From positions 1 through 29,708 of the forward strand of contig JADJNC010000047.1 in the NCBI GenBank assembly GCA_016709335.1: a stretch of DNA of 29,708 bases. Direction: 5' to 3'. Positions 1 to 7,549 of the stretch are shown piece after piece (position 1 is the first letter of the stretch; every line of letters begins with the position of its first letter). The notes under the pieces were generated by a model. It was not told the DNA's origin, did not search any database, and saw nothing but the letters and a program-made list of their open reading frames with translations. Made by a program: the position numbers and the translations under genes. This stretch comes from Candidatus Propionivibrio dominans. GTDB lineage: Bacteria > Pseudomonadota > Gammaproteobacteria > Burkholderiales > Rhodocyclaceae.

Positions 1-44
1 CCTTGCTCGTCGGTTCGACGAAGTCCGGTGATTGGGGAAAAATC

Positions 45-1946
45 ATGGCAGCAGTTGAGAGGGAAGTGGCGCGGCCGGCGCCGGCGCAGAGCCGGCTGTT
101 GATGTCCGGTAACGATGCGGTGGCGCGCGCCGTGTGGGAGGCCGGGGTACGCGTGGCGGCGGCCTATCCGGGAACGCCGGCGACCGAGATGCTTGAAGTG
201 ATTTCGGGTTATCCCGACCTTTACGCCGAGTGGTCGGTTAATGAAAAGGTCTCGCTGGAAGTGGCTTTCGGCGCGGCCATGGCCGGTTCGCGGGCGTTTT
301 GCGCGATGAAGCATGTGGGCATGAACGTCGCCTCCGATGCGCTGATGACGATGACGCTGACCGGTGTGGCCGGCGGATTGGTGATCGCCATTGCCGACGA
401 TGTCGGCTTGTCGTCCTCGCAGAACGAGCAGGATTCGCGCTACTGGGGCCGCTTTGCCCACGTCCCGGTGCTGGAACCCTCGGACTCGCAGGAGGCTTAC
501 GCTTTTACACTGGCGGCCTTTGCGCTTTCCGAGCGCTTCCAGGTGCCGGTGATCCTGCGCCTGACGACACGCATCTGTCATGTCAAGGGACTGGTCACCG
601 TCGGCGAGCGTTGCCCGCAGCCGGTCGCCGGTTTTACCAAGGATGTGGCGCGCTGGGTGATGGTGCCGGGTGCCGCCGGCCGTCGTCTGCCGCTGATGTT
701 CGAGCGCGAGAACCGGCTGCGTGCCGAAGCCGAAGTGTCAAAACTCAACGTCATCGAACCTGGGAGCGATCAACGGGTCGGTTTTATTACCTCGGGTCCG
801 GCGTACATGCATGTGCGTGAAAGTTTCCCCGACGCACCGCTGCTCAAGCTCGGCTTTTCCTGCCCGGTGCCTTTCGAACTGGTGCGCAGTTTCGCGGCGC
901 AGTGCGATCGTCTGGTGGTGGTCGAGGAAGTCGAGCCGCTGATCGAAATTGAAGTCAAGGCGCAGGGAATTGCCGTCAGTGGCAAGGATATCCTGCCGCG
1001 CAGCGGCGAACTGTCGCCCAATATCCTGAAGCCAGCCATCGCCCGCCTGCTTGGCGAGCCGCTGCCGGACGCCGTGGCCAATGCCGCCAGGACTGCGCCG
1101 ATGCAGGTTTTTCCGCGGCCGCCGACGATGTGCGTAGCCTGCCCGCACCTGGGTGTCTATTACACGCTGGCGCAGTTGCGCAATGTCACCATTTCCGGTG
1201 ATATCGGCTGCTACACGCTCGGTTTCGGTCAGCCGTGGAATGCGCTCGATGCCTGCATCTCGATGGGCGCGTCGATGGGCATGGCGCTGGGCCTCGACAA
1301 GGGGCGTGCCGAATCCGAGAAGGACAAGAAGATCGTCGCCGTGATCGGCGATTCGACCTTCCTGCACATGGGCATGCAGGGCCTGCTCGATATCGTTTAT
1401 AACCGCGGCAACGTCACCGTGCTGCTGCTCGACAATCGCGCGGTCGGCATGACCGGCGGGCAGAGCAATCCTGGTACCGGTCGCGACATTCACGGCAACG
1501 AAGCGCCGCGCGTCGATTTCGCCAATCTGGTGAAGGCGCTGGGCGTTCGCGATGAGCGCGTGCATGTGGTCGACCCCTACGAGTTGCCGACGCTGTTCAA
1601 GACGCTGCGCCAGGAAACGAAAATTGCCGAACCCTCGGTCATCATCACCAACCAGCCCTGCGTGCTGGTTGAGGACTATCATGCGCGCAAGCCGTTCAGG
1701 GTCATTGACGACAAATGCACGGGTTGTGGCAACTGCGTCGATGTCGGTTGCCCGGCCATCCACGTCACGCGGCGCGACAAGGTGGTCAAGGCCAACGGCC
1801 GTGAGGTCGAGCGCTCCTTCGTGCGCATCGAAAGCCCGGCCTGTACCGGTTGCGGCCTCTGCCTGCAACCCTGTGCCCCTGACGCCATCGTTCCTGTCGA
1901 GATGCTGGCGATGCCGATCAAGGTAGTAAAAAAAAGTCAAAGCTAA
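45..1946 (+). CDS. iorA: Indolepyruvate ferredoxin oxidoreductase, alpha subunit
   Basis: Catalytic subunit of the arylpyruvate oxidoreductase that oxidatively decarboxylates arylpyruvates (from aromatic amino acid transamination) to aryl-acyl-CoA and passes electrons to ferredoxin; cytoplasmic and oxygen-sensitive in known members. The 633-residue product has the N-terminal pyrimidine-binding domain (AAYPGTPATEM near residue 40), a thiamine-diphosphate domain (GDIGCYTLGFG, then GDSTFLHMG and LLDNRAVGMTGGQ), and a C-terminal two-cluster ferredoxin domain with CTGCGNC and CTGCGLCLQPC. Length and domain order are typical of IorA. The ATG at 45 was chosen over an upstream in-frame TTG at 3 because it follows a GGGGA-like ribosome site and leaves no unexplained N-terminal tail. 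iorB follows after a palindromic spacer. In related Rhodocyclales the pair serves anaerobic aromatic amino acid breakdown; that role here is inferred. Confidence 0.95.
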   Translation: MAAVEREVARPAPAQSRLLMSGNDAVARAVWEAGVRVAAAYPGTPATEMLEVISGYPDLYAEWSVNEKVSLEVAFGAAMAGSRAFCAMKHVGMNVASDALMTMTLTGVAGGLVIAIADDVGLSSSQNEQDSRYWGRFAHVPVLEPSDSQEAYAFTLAAFALSERFQVPVILRLTTRICHVKGLVTVGERCPQPVAGFTKDVARWVMVPGAAGRRLPLMFERENRLRAEAEVSKLNVIEPGSDQRVGFITSGPAYMHVRESFPDAPLLKLGFSCPVPFELVRSFAAQCDRLVVVEEVEPLIEIEVKAQGIAVSGKDILPRSGELSPNILKPAIARLLGEPLPDAVANAARTAPMQVFPRPPTMCVACPHLGVYYTLAQLRNVTISGDIGCYTLGFGQPWNALDACISMGASMGMALGLDKGRAESEKDKKIVAVIGDSTFLHMGMQGLLDIVYNRGNVTVLLLDNRAVGMTGGQSNPGTGRDIHGNEAPRVDFANLVKALGVRDERVHVVDPYELPTLFKTLRQETKIAEPSVIITNQPCVLVEDYHARKPFRVIDDKCTGCGNCVDVGCPAIHVTRRDKVVKANGREVERSFVRIESPACTGCGLCLQPCAPDAIVPVEMLAMPIKVVKKSQS

Positions 1947-2044
1947 ACACCAAGTCACCAAGACCACCAAGTTACACCAAGGAACAACGAATTATCTTCT
2001 TGTCTTTCTTGGTGTAACTTTGTGTCCTTGGTGTCTTGGTGGTG
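1947..2044. repeat. Long imperfect palindrome with internal CACCAAG repeats
   Basis: Two arms of about 37 nt (1945-1981 and 2008-2044) are reverse complements at roughly 31 positions, including a perfect 13-bp core AAGTTACACCAAG at 1969-1981 paired with 2008-2020. Each arm is itself built from short reiterated CACCAAG-like words. The element fills the whole iorA-iorB gap, so the transcript between the two cistrons could fold into a long hairpin. No T-run follows, so it does not look like an intrinsic terminator. Confidence 0.8.
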
Positions 2045-2059
2045 AAAGGTTCTATTCCA

Positions 2060-2674
2060 ATGTCAGAAATTACCAACATCCTCGTAGTCGGCACCGGCGG
2101 TCAGGGGGTCATGACGGCCACCGAAATTCTCGCCGAGGCGGCCATAGCCTTTGGTCACGATGTCAAAAAGACCGAGGTCGCCGGCATGGCGCAGCGCGGC
2201 GGCGTCGTATCCTCGCATTTGCGTTTCGGCCCCAGGGTTTTGTCGCCGCAGATCACGCCGGGAACGGCCGACGTGCTGCTCGGCTTTGAAGCCGCCGAAG
2301 GCATGCGCTGGCGCCACATGTTGCGCCCCGATGGACTGGCGCTGATGAATACCGGGCGCCTGGTGCCGCCGGTGGTCGACATCGGCATGTACGATTACCC
2401 CGAAGATCCGGTTGCCGAAGTGCGCGCTGCCGGGACGCGCGTTTATTCCTTCGACGCCTCGGCGATTGCCAGGGAACTCGGCGATATCCGGCTCGGCAAT
2501 ACGGTCATGCTCGGTGCCATCTCGGACCATCTGCCGTTCTCGGCGGAGGTTCTGGAGCAATGCATTCTCAAGCGCTTTGCGTCGAAGAAGCCCGAACTCA
2601 TCGAACTCAACCGCCGTGCCTTCGCCGCCGGTCGGGCCGCTGCAGCGCAGGCCGCACAAACCGAAGCAGCCTGA
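2060..2674 (+). CDS. iorB: Indolepyruvate ferredoxin oxidoreductase, beta subunit
   Basis: Partner subunit of IorA; the gamma-type pyruvate:ferredoxin oxidoreductase fold that completes the coenzyme A/substrate site of the heterodimer. The 204-residue protein opens with the family signature [18 protein letters not shown] and continues with [22 protein letters not shown], both characteristic of IorB. The ATG at 2060 is used; an in-frame GTG at 2036 lies inside the palindromic repeat and would add only eight unrelated residues. It lies 113 nt downstream of iorA on the same strand, so co-transcription is likely, and it is followed by an intrinsic terminator candidate. Confidence 0.94.
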   Translation: MSEITNILVVGTGGQGVMTATEILAEAAIAFGHDVKKTEVAGMAQRGGVVSSHLRFGPRVLSPQITPGTADVLLGFEAAEGMRWRHMLRPDGLALMNTGRLVPPVVDIGMYDYPEDPVAEVRAAGTRVYSFDASAIARELGDIRLGNTVMLGAISDHLPFSAEVLEQCILKRFASKKPELIELNRRAFAAGRAAAAQAAQTEAA

Positions 2675-2686
2675 GTTGCGGTAAAA

Positions 2687-2726
2687 TCCGCCACTCGATT
2701 CAGGGGCAGGTGGCGGAGGTTTTTTT
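2687..2726 (+). terminator. Intrinsic terminator candidate after iorB
   Basis: An 8-bp stem TCCGCCAC (2687-2694) / GTGGCGGA (2710-2717) with a 15-nt loop is followed, two bases later, by a run of seven T (2720-2726). It ends the ior transcript just 31 nt before folD. A TAAAAT box at 2682-2687 could be a folD -10 element, in which case the hairpin would sit in the folD leader; this is not resolved. Confidence 0.65.
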
Positions 2727-2757
2727 CTGCGCGCTTTCCCCGTTTTCTGGAATTTCC

Positions 2758-3624
2758 ATGACCGCACAATTACTCGACGGTGTCGCGCTCGGACAGAAAC
2801 TGCGCGCTGGATTCAAGCTGAAAGCGGAGGAACTTGCCGCTCAGGGCGTCCGCCCCGGGCTGGCCGTGATCCTGGTCGGCGAAGATGCAGCCTCGCAGGT
2901 TTACGTGCGCAACAAGGTCAATGCCTGCGCCCAGGCCGGTATTCATTCCGAGAAATACACTTATGCTCCTGACGTAGCGCCGCAGGTGGTGTTCGACAAA
3001 ATCGCCGAGCTCAATGCCGACCCGAAAATCCACGGCATTCTCGTCCAGCTCCCGCTACCCGGGCACTTTGACGCCGACGCCGTGCTCGAAGCGATTGCCC
3101 CGGCAAAGGATGTCGACGGGTTCCGAGCCGAGAACGTCGGCGCACTGATGCAGGGTCAGCCCTGCTTCATTCCGTGCACGCCGTATGGCGCGATGAAGTT
3201 TTTTGAAGAAGCGGGTATCAGCCTCAAGGGCAAGGAAGCCGTGGTTGTCGGCCGCTCGAATATCGTCGGCAAGCCGATGGCCATGCTGCTCATGCATGCC
3301 GGTGCCACCGTCACCGTCTGCCATTCGCAGACGCGCGATCTCAAGGCCCATTGCCTGCGCGCCGACATTCTTGTCGCGGCAATCGGCAAGGCGAAGATGA
3401 TTACCGGCGACATGATCAAGCCTGGCGCGGTGGTCATCGATGTCGGTATCAACCGCATCCAGGAAGGGCCGGATGCGGGCAAGCTCTGCGGCGATGTCGA
3501 TTTCGAATCGGCAAGGGAAGTGGCGTCGTTCATCACGCCGGTCCCCGGCGGTGTCGGTCCGATGACGATCACCATGCTGCTGGCCAATACGCTGGAAAGC
3601 GCGGAACGCGCTGCAAGCGCCTGA
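2758..3624 (+). CDS. folD: Bifunctional methylene-THF dehydrogenase / methenyl-THF cyclohydrolase
   Basis: Interconverts 5,10-methylene-, 5,10-methenyl- and 10-formyl-tetrahydrofolate with NADP, supplying one-carbon units for purine and formyl-methionine synthesis in the cytoplasm. The 288-residue product has the family length. Visible motifs are the substrate-site YVRNK (Tyr49, Lys53, matching the catalytic Lys of characterised FolD), [14 protein letters not shown], the Rossmann segment [17 protein letters not shown] and the C-terminal [16 protein letters not shown]. The ATG at 2758 aligns with the normal N-terminus MTAQLLDG; the frame is open further upstream into iorB but that extension is not family-like. 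purE downstream fits a folate/purine neighbourhood. Confidence 0.97.
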   Translation: MTAQLLDGVALGQKLRAGFKLKAEELAAQGVRPGLAVILVGEDAASQVYVRNKVNACAQAGIHSEKYTYAPDVAPQVVFDKIAELNADPKIHGILVQLPLPGHFDADAVLEAIAPAKDVDGFRAENVGALMQGQPCFIPCTPYGAMKFFEEAGISLKGKEAVVVGRSNIVGKPMAMLLMHAGATVTVCHSQTRDLKAHCLRADILVAAIGKAKMITGDMIKPGAVVIDVGINRIQEGPDAGKLCGDVDFESAREVASFITPVPGGVGPMTITMLLANTLESAERAASA

Positions 3625-3637
3625 GAATTGCAATAAA

Positions 3638-3687
3638 GCACATAGTGCATTTAATGCCTTCGGCGTAATCCCCTGTGTGTTATGTGC
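3638..3687. repeat. Imperfect palindrome between folD and purE
   Basis: Outer arms GCACATA (3638-3644) and TATGTGC (3681-3687) enclose an inner hairpin TTAATGCC (3651-3658) / GGCGTAA (3662-3668) with a 3-nt loop. It resembles the other palindromic intergenic elements of this window in size and position. There is no T-run. Confidence 0.5.
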
Positions 3688-3721
3688 CGTACGGAATCTG
3701 TGAATGTTTAAGGAAATGACC

Positions 3722-4219
3722 ATGGTCAAACATCCAATGATTGGCATCGTGATGGGTTCGGACAGCGACTGGCCGGTGATGCGTTTCTGCGCCGAGATGC
3801 TCAAGCGCTTCGGCATTCCCTATGAGGCCATCGTCCTCTCAGCGCATCGCACGCCCGACGCGGCGCTCGATTACGCCGCCTGCGCACAGGAGCGCGGCAT
3901 CAAGGTGCTGATCGGCGCGGCTGGCGGCGCGGCGCATCTGGCCGGAGTGCTGGCGGCGAAGAGCGAATTGCCGGTACTGGCGGTTCCCATGCCTTCAAAA
4001 CACTTGCAGGGTCTGGATTCCCTGTTGGCCATGGTGCAGATGCCCGGCGGCATTCCGGTGGCGACCTTTGCCATCGGCGAGGCCGGTGCGGTCAATGCAG
4101 CACTGTTCGCGGTAGCCATGCTGGCCTTGAATGATAAAGGACTGGCGAAAAAACTTACCGATTTTCGTACCAGCCAGACTGAAAATGTTTTGTCGAAAAC
4201 GCTGACGGACTTGCCCTGA
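3722..4219 (+). CDS. purE: N5-carboxyaminoimidazole ribonucleotide mutase
   Basis: Class I PurE, which converts N5-CAIR to CAIR in de novo purine synthesis. The 165-residue product shows the full signature: GIVMGSDSDWPVM at the N-terminus, SAHRTP with the catalytic His (residue 42), GAAGGAAHLAGV and PSKHLQGLDSLLAMVQMPGGIPVAT. Three in-frame ATGs exist (3704, 3716, 3722); the last is chosen because TAAGGAA at 3709-3715 is then 6 nt away, whereas that site overlaps or abuts the two earlier starts. purK, often the next gene in related bacteria, is absent here; a Sua5-type gene follows after 66 nt. Confidence 0.95.
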   Translation: MVKHPMIGIVMGSDSDWPVMRFCAEMLKRFGIPYEAIVLSAHRTPDAALDYAACAQERGIKVLIGAAGGAAHLAGVLAAKSELPVLAVPMPSKHLQGLDSLLAMVQMPGGIPVATFAIGEAGAVNAALFAVAMLALNDKGLAKKLTDFRTSQTENVLSKTLTDLP

Positions 4220-4285
4220 TCCTGAGTTAGACCCGATTCTTTCCTTGCCACCTTCGCGCTTTTGCTAACAAAAGGGCCTCACAGG

Positions 4286-5308
4286 ATGACGCAGGATTTT
4301 ACCCAGGCCGTCGAGCTTTTGCAGGCCGGCGAGCTGGTCGCCTTCCCGACCGAAACGGTGTATGGGCTGGGTGCCGATGCCGCCAATCCGCAGGCGGTGG
4401 CCAGAATATTTGCCGCCAAGGGGCGGCCGGCTGATCACCCGCTGATCGTGCATCTGCCCGGCGCGGGCTATCTTGAGCGCTGGGCGCAAGACATCCCTGC
4501 AATCGCCTGGGAGCTGGCCGAAGCTTTCTGGCCAGGGCCGCTGACCCTCATTCTCAAACGCGCGGCTGAAGTGCCTGACGCCGTGACCGGTGGGCAGGAG
4601 ACCGTTGGACTGCGTATGCCGGCCCACCCTCTGGCGCTCGGCCTGCTGCGCGCCTTCGCGCTGGCAGGGGGTGGCCAGCGCGGCCGGGGCGGGCTGTGCG
4701 GTATCGCGGCGCCGTCGGCCAACCGCTTCGGGCGCATCAGCCCGACCGAAGCGGCGCATGTGCAGCAGGAACTCGGCGCTGCAGTGGCCTTGGTGCTCGA
4801 CGGCGGGCCGTGTCAGGTAGGTATCGAATCGACCATCATCGACCTGTCGCGTGGCGGCGATCAGCCGCCGCGCCTGCTGCGCCCTGGGCACATCACGCCG
4901 GAGCAGATTTATGCGGTCACCGGTATGCGCCCCGAGTGGCCTGCAGCAATGCGCGGCGGAAACGTCCCGCGCGTGTCCGGTTCGCTGGAAGCGCACTACG
5001 CGCCACTGACACCGATGCGCCTGATCGCAACGTCGCTATTGCCGGCTGTCATTGCCGGGCTGCAGAAAGGCGGGCGGCGCTGCGCTCTGCTGGCACGAAC
5101 CCGGCAGGCGCTCCCGGCGCTGCCCCAAGCGCAATGCCAGTTGCCGGACGATGCGGAAGCTTACGCACACGGCCTGTATGCAGCGCTGCGCGAGCTTGAT
5201 CAGGCGGGTAACGATGTCATCGTGGTTGAGGATATTCCTGCTGATCCAGCCTGGGCTGCGGTGGGGGATCGCCTGCGCCGGGCGGCCTGCGGCTCCAGTG
5301 AGGTTTGA
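4286..5308 (+). CDS. Threonylcarbamoyl-AMP synthase, Sua5 type
   Basis: Makes threonylcarbamoyl-AMP from threonine, bicarbonate and ATP for the universal t6A37 modification of ANN-decoding tRNAs. The 340-residue product is the long Sua5 form: an N-terminal YrdC-like domain (AFPTETVYGLGADA, KGRPADHPLIVHL, FWPGPLTLIL, GLRMPAHP, APSANRFGRISPT, IESTIIDL) followed by a linker (RVSGSLEAHYAPLTPM, conserved in Sua5) and a C-terminal Sua5 domain of about 120 residues. The ATG at 4286 was preferred to a TTG at 4262 on N-terminal alignment; the ribosome site is an AAAAGGG about 10 nt upstream. It is probably transcribed with purE. Confidence 0.93.
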   Translation: MTQDFTQAVELLQAGELVAFPTETVYGLGADAANPQAVARIFAAKGRPADHPLIVHLPGAGYLERWAQDIPAIAWELAEAFWPGPLTLILKRAAEVPDAVTGGQETVGLRMPAHPLALGLLRAFALAGGGQRGRGGLCGIAAPSANRFGRISPTEAAHVQQELGAAVALVLDGGPCQVGIESTIIDLSRGGDQPPRLLRPGHITPEQIYAVTGMRPEWPAAMRGGNVPRVSGSLEAHYAPLTPMRLIATSLLPAVIAGLQKGGRRCALLARTRQALPALPQAQCQLPDDAEAYAHGLYAALRELDQAGNDVIVVEDIPADPAWAAVGDRLRRAACGSSEV

Positions 5309-5441
5309 TGAATGACATTCCCGATCCGCAATTACGCCGCTTGAGTCATTTCTTTTATCCTTGAAACCGCCGTTGAGCGCGTCAAATTGGCCGCAACACC
5401 AAGTTTGGCGAGGGTTTGGCCCTCACCCCAACCCTCTCCCC

Positions 5442-6909
5442 CAGGGCTAATCTATGCACACATTTTGCTTTAAATCTTTTGGTGAATGATAACCGGAGGA
5501 TTGACATGGAAAGTGTGCAAGCGTTGGGAGAGGAATGAGACCTACGATGTGGGTGATTTTGGCGATGTTCGGTTAAAAAAAACGGCGCGGCACTGTTTCA
5601 GAGCATGGTGTCGAAGCAGACGGTCTGTCTTCGGCAACTGGCAGGAAGCAGGGCGCGAGAGGTGCAGTATGGTCGCTGGCTGGCGAATGACAAAGTGACG
5701 CCTGCACAGTTGATCGTCAGTGCCTGTGCGCGAACCGGAGCGATTGCCGCGGGGCGACGGCATGTGCTGGCGATCCAGGACACGACAGAGCTGAACCACC
5801 AAGCCCACGCAGGTCGCGTCAGCGGCCTTGGCAGGGAATGGACGCGACGTGGGCATGTTTCTCCATCCCTTGCTGGTTGTTGATGCCAGTGATGGCGCCT
5901 GTCTTGGCTTGGCGCACATTCATCACTGGATCAGGACCGGCAAAGCCTCCCCGCTTACCGGAAACTCCCGATAGAAGACAGGAATCCTACCGCTGGCTGG
6001 ACGTCGCCGAAGCCGGCAAGAATTGCCTGTCCGAAGCGGCCATGGTGACGATCATTGCCGACCGGGAAAGCGATATCTATGAAGAATGGGCGAGGGTGCC
6101 TGACGAGCGCACGCATCTGCTCACGCGTGCTTGCCGTGACCGCACCCTGGCCGCTGGCGATAAACTGTATGCGTGGATCGATGCGCAACCCGCACAAGGC
6201 ACCCACTGCTTTGACGTGCCGGCCCGCCCGGGCAAGCGCAGCGCCCACCAAGCCACGCTGGACGTACGCTTTGGGCGTGTCACGATTCGGCGTCCCGCCT
6301 CCTGCTCGGACAAAAGCGCACCGCCGCAGATTGAATTGAGCGTTGTTGAAGTCAAAGAATTGCCAGGCAGCGTGGTGGGCAATGAAGCGCCCATTCATTG
6401 GCGCCTGCTGACCACGCACCGTATCGCATGTCTTGAGGAGGCCTTGCAATGCGTCGACTGGTACCGGCAGCGCTGGCACATCGAACAACTGTTCCGAACC
6501 TTGAAGAAGCAAGGCTTGAAACAGGAGTCCAGCCAGGTTGAAACTGCGGCGGGACTGACCAAGCTGGCCTGTCTGGCCATTCAGGCGGCGGTGCTCACCA
6601 TGCAATTGACCTTGGCCCGCGACGGACACAGTGCCGTTCAAGCCGCCGACGTATTCAATGCGGACGAGATCGAAGTCTTGCAGCGCATACGACCGACCCT
6701 TGAAGGAAAAACGCAAAAGCAGAAAAACCCTCACCGTACAGGCTCCTTGCCCAAGCCGCATGGGTCATTGCGCGTCTGGGCGGGTGGAAGGGCTATGCTT
6801 CTGAAGCCAAGCCCGGCCCTATCACCATGCTTCATGGATTGCAGCGCCTCTCGGCGATCTGCCAAGGCTGGAAATTGGCTACAAAAGATGTGTGCATAGA
6901 TTAGCCCTG
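5442..6909 (+). mobile_element. IS4-family insertion sequence, defective
   Basis: The element is 1468 bp with perfect 22-bp terminal inverted repeats at 5442-5463 and 6888-6909 (outer bases CAGGGCTAATCTATG). It holds one transposase gene on the plus strand, broken by several frameshifts. No direct target duplication is evident next to the ends; instead the flanks are inversely related because the element sits in a palindromic repeat. Intact ends mean it could still be mobilised in trans by a related transposase. Confidence 0.88.
5506..6904 (+). pseudogene. IS4-family transposase, multiply frameshifted
   Basis: A DDE transposase whose reading frame must be pieced together. MESVQALGEE starts at the ATG at 5506, then GDFGDVRL lies in a second frame from about 5530. 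A -1 shift at an A8 run (5575-5582) leads to the segment with IQDTTELN, the first catalytic Asp. Another shift near 5833 gives the segment ending near the stop at about 5971, and one near 5965 leads to IIADRESDIYEEW (second Asp) and the IS4 signature YRQRWHIEQLFRTLKKQG (catalytic Glu). A final shift near 6735 restores GGWKGYASEAKPGPITMLHG and the stop at 6904 inside the right terminal repeat. At least five frame changes make this non-functional unless many are sequencing errors. Confidence 0.88.
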
Positions 6910-6973
6910 TGGGAGAAGGGCCGGGGATGAGGGCCTACGATATTGGCATTACGCTCAACTGCGTTTTTTAGGT

Positions 6974-7549
6974 TTAAGGCGCTGATCGTCGCTTCATTTC
7001 TGCAACCATGGCGGTGAATTGTTCTTCGACCTCATGCTGGATGAAGTGGCCACCGAAGGTCCGGCCGATCCCCGAATCGGGAACAACCTCGGCACGGTAG
7101 CGGATCAGGGTGATGAGCCCGGTCTGCGACAGTTCCAACTCGCTTTCAAAGCGCTTTGCATTGCCGGAGATCTGCCTGGCAAAAATCCGCTTCATCGGCT
7201 CCAGCCGGATTTCTCTCTCGGATGCAAATGAATACGAGAAGATTCCAAAGTGTGCGCTTCCCTCCTGATCCACAATTAGCGTATTGCCGTTGCGGCGGAC
7301 GACCTTGCTCGACGCCAGGTTGCTCAGAATCCCGGTCATGTTGTCGAAATCGGTGAGCACCTCCCATGCTGTCCGCAAAGGCACTTGCAGGTTGATCCTT
7401 GCTACGACGATAAAGGCCTCCCCGCTTTTCTCGATGCCAACGAGGATTTCCGGTTCGACGCCGAACGCCGAACAACTCATGGTCAACAAAAAGCAGGCGA
7501 GCCAGTGAATAAAATTCGTTGCGCGGTGTGGTCGATTGAGCATCATCAT
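6974..7549 (-). CDS. Secreted SRPBCC (START/polyketide-cyclase fold) protein
   Basis: The product of 189-191 residues has a signal peptide (basic MLNRPHR, hydrophobic core FIHWLACFLLTMSCSA, then VEPEI). The mature part fits the SRPBCC helix-grip fold: VVARINLQVPLRTAWEVLTDFDNMTGIL, SKVVRRNGNTLIVDQEG, FASEREIRLEP and a C-terminal helix ending EEQFTAMVAEMKRR. Such folds bind hydrophobic ligands; the ligand is unknown. Three consecutive ATGs (7549, 7546, 7543) follow GGAG directly; the last has the best spacing. The start overlaps the end of the upstream ABC transporter gene by a few bases, so the two are very likely translationally coupled, and a role in handling the transporter's substrate in the periplasm is a reasonable inference. 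Confidence 0.8.
   Translation of the reverse strand: MMMLNRPHRATNFIHWLACFLLTMSCSAFGVEPEILVGIEKSGEAFIVVARINLQVPLRTAWEVLTDFDNMTGILSNLASSKVVRRNGNTLIVDQEGSAHFGIFSYSFASEREIRLEPMKRIFARQISGNAKRFESELELSQTGLITLIRYRAEVVPDSGIGRTFGGHFIQHEVEEQFTAMVAEMKRRSAP

Larger units (their letters stand above)
5418..6935. repeat. Palindromic intergenic repeat split by an IS element
   Basis: The left half at 5418-5440 and the right half at 6911-6935 are imperfect reverse complements of one another (both read GGCCCTCA, then about 15 nt of C-rich sequence ending CTCCC in the same sense). Together they would form one hairpin of about 50 nt if the inserted element were removed. This is a pre-existing palindrome now interrupted by the IS4-type element. 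Confidence 0.6.

Noticed and set aside
738..1970. A 410-codon open frame antisense to iorA
   Set aside because: High GC gives long antisense frames; the plus-strand frame has full IorA motifs.
2036..2059. Upstream GTG start for iorB
   Set aside because: It lies inside the palindromic repeat and adds residues not seen in the family.
5575..5582. A8 run as a programmed -1 frameshift site in the transposase
   Set aside because: The shift does restore the frame, but at least four other frame changes at non-slippery sites show general decay or error.
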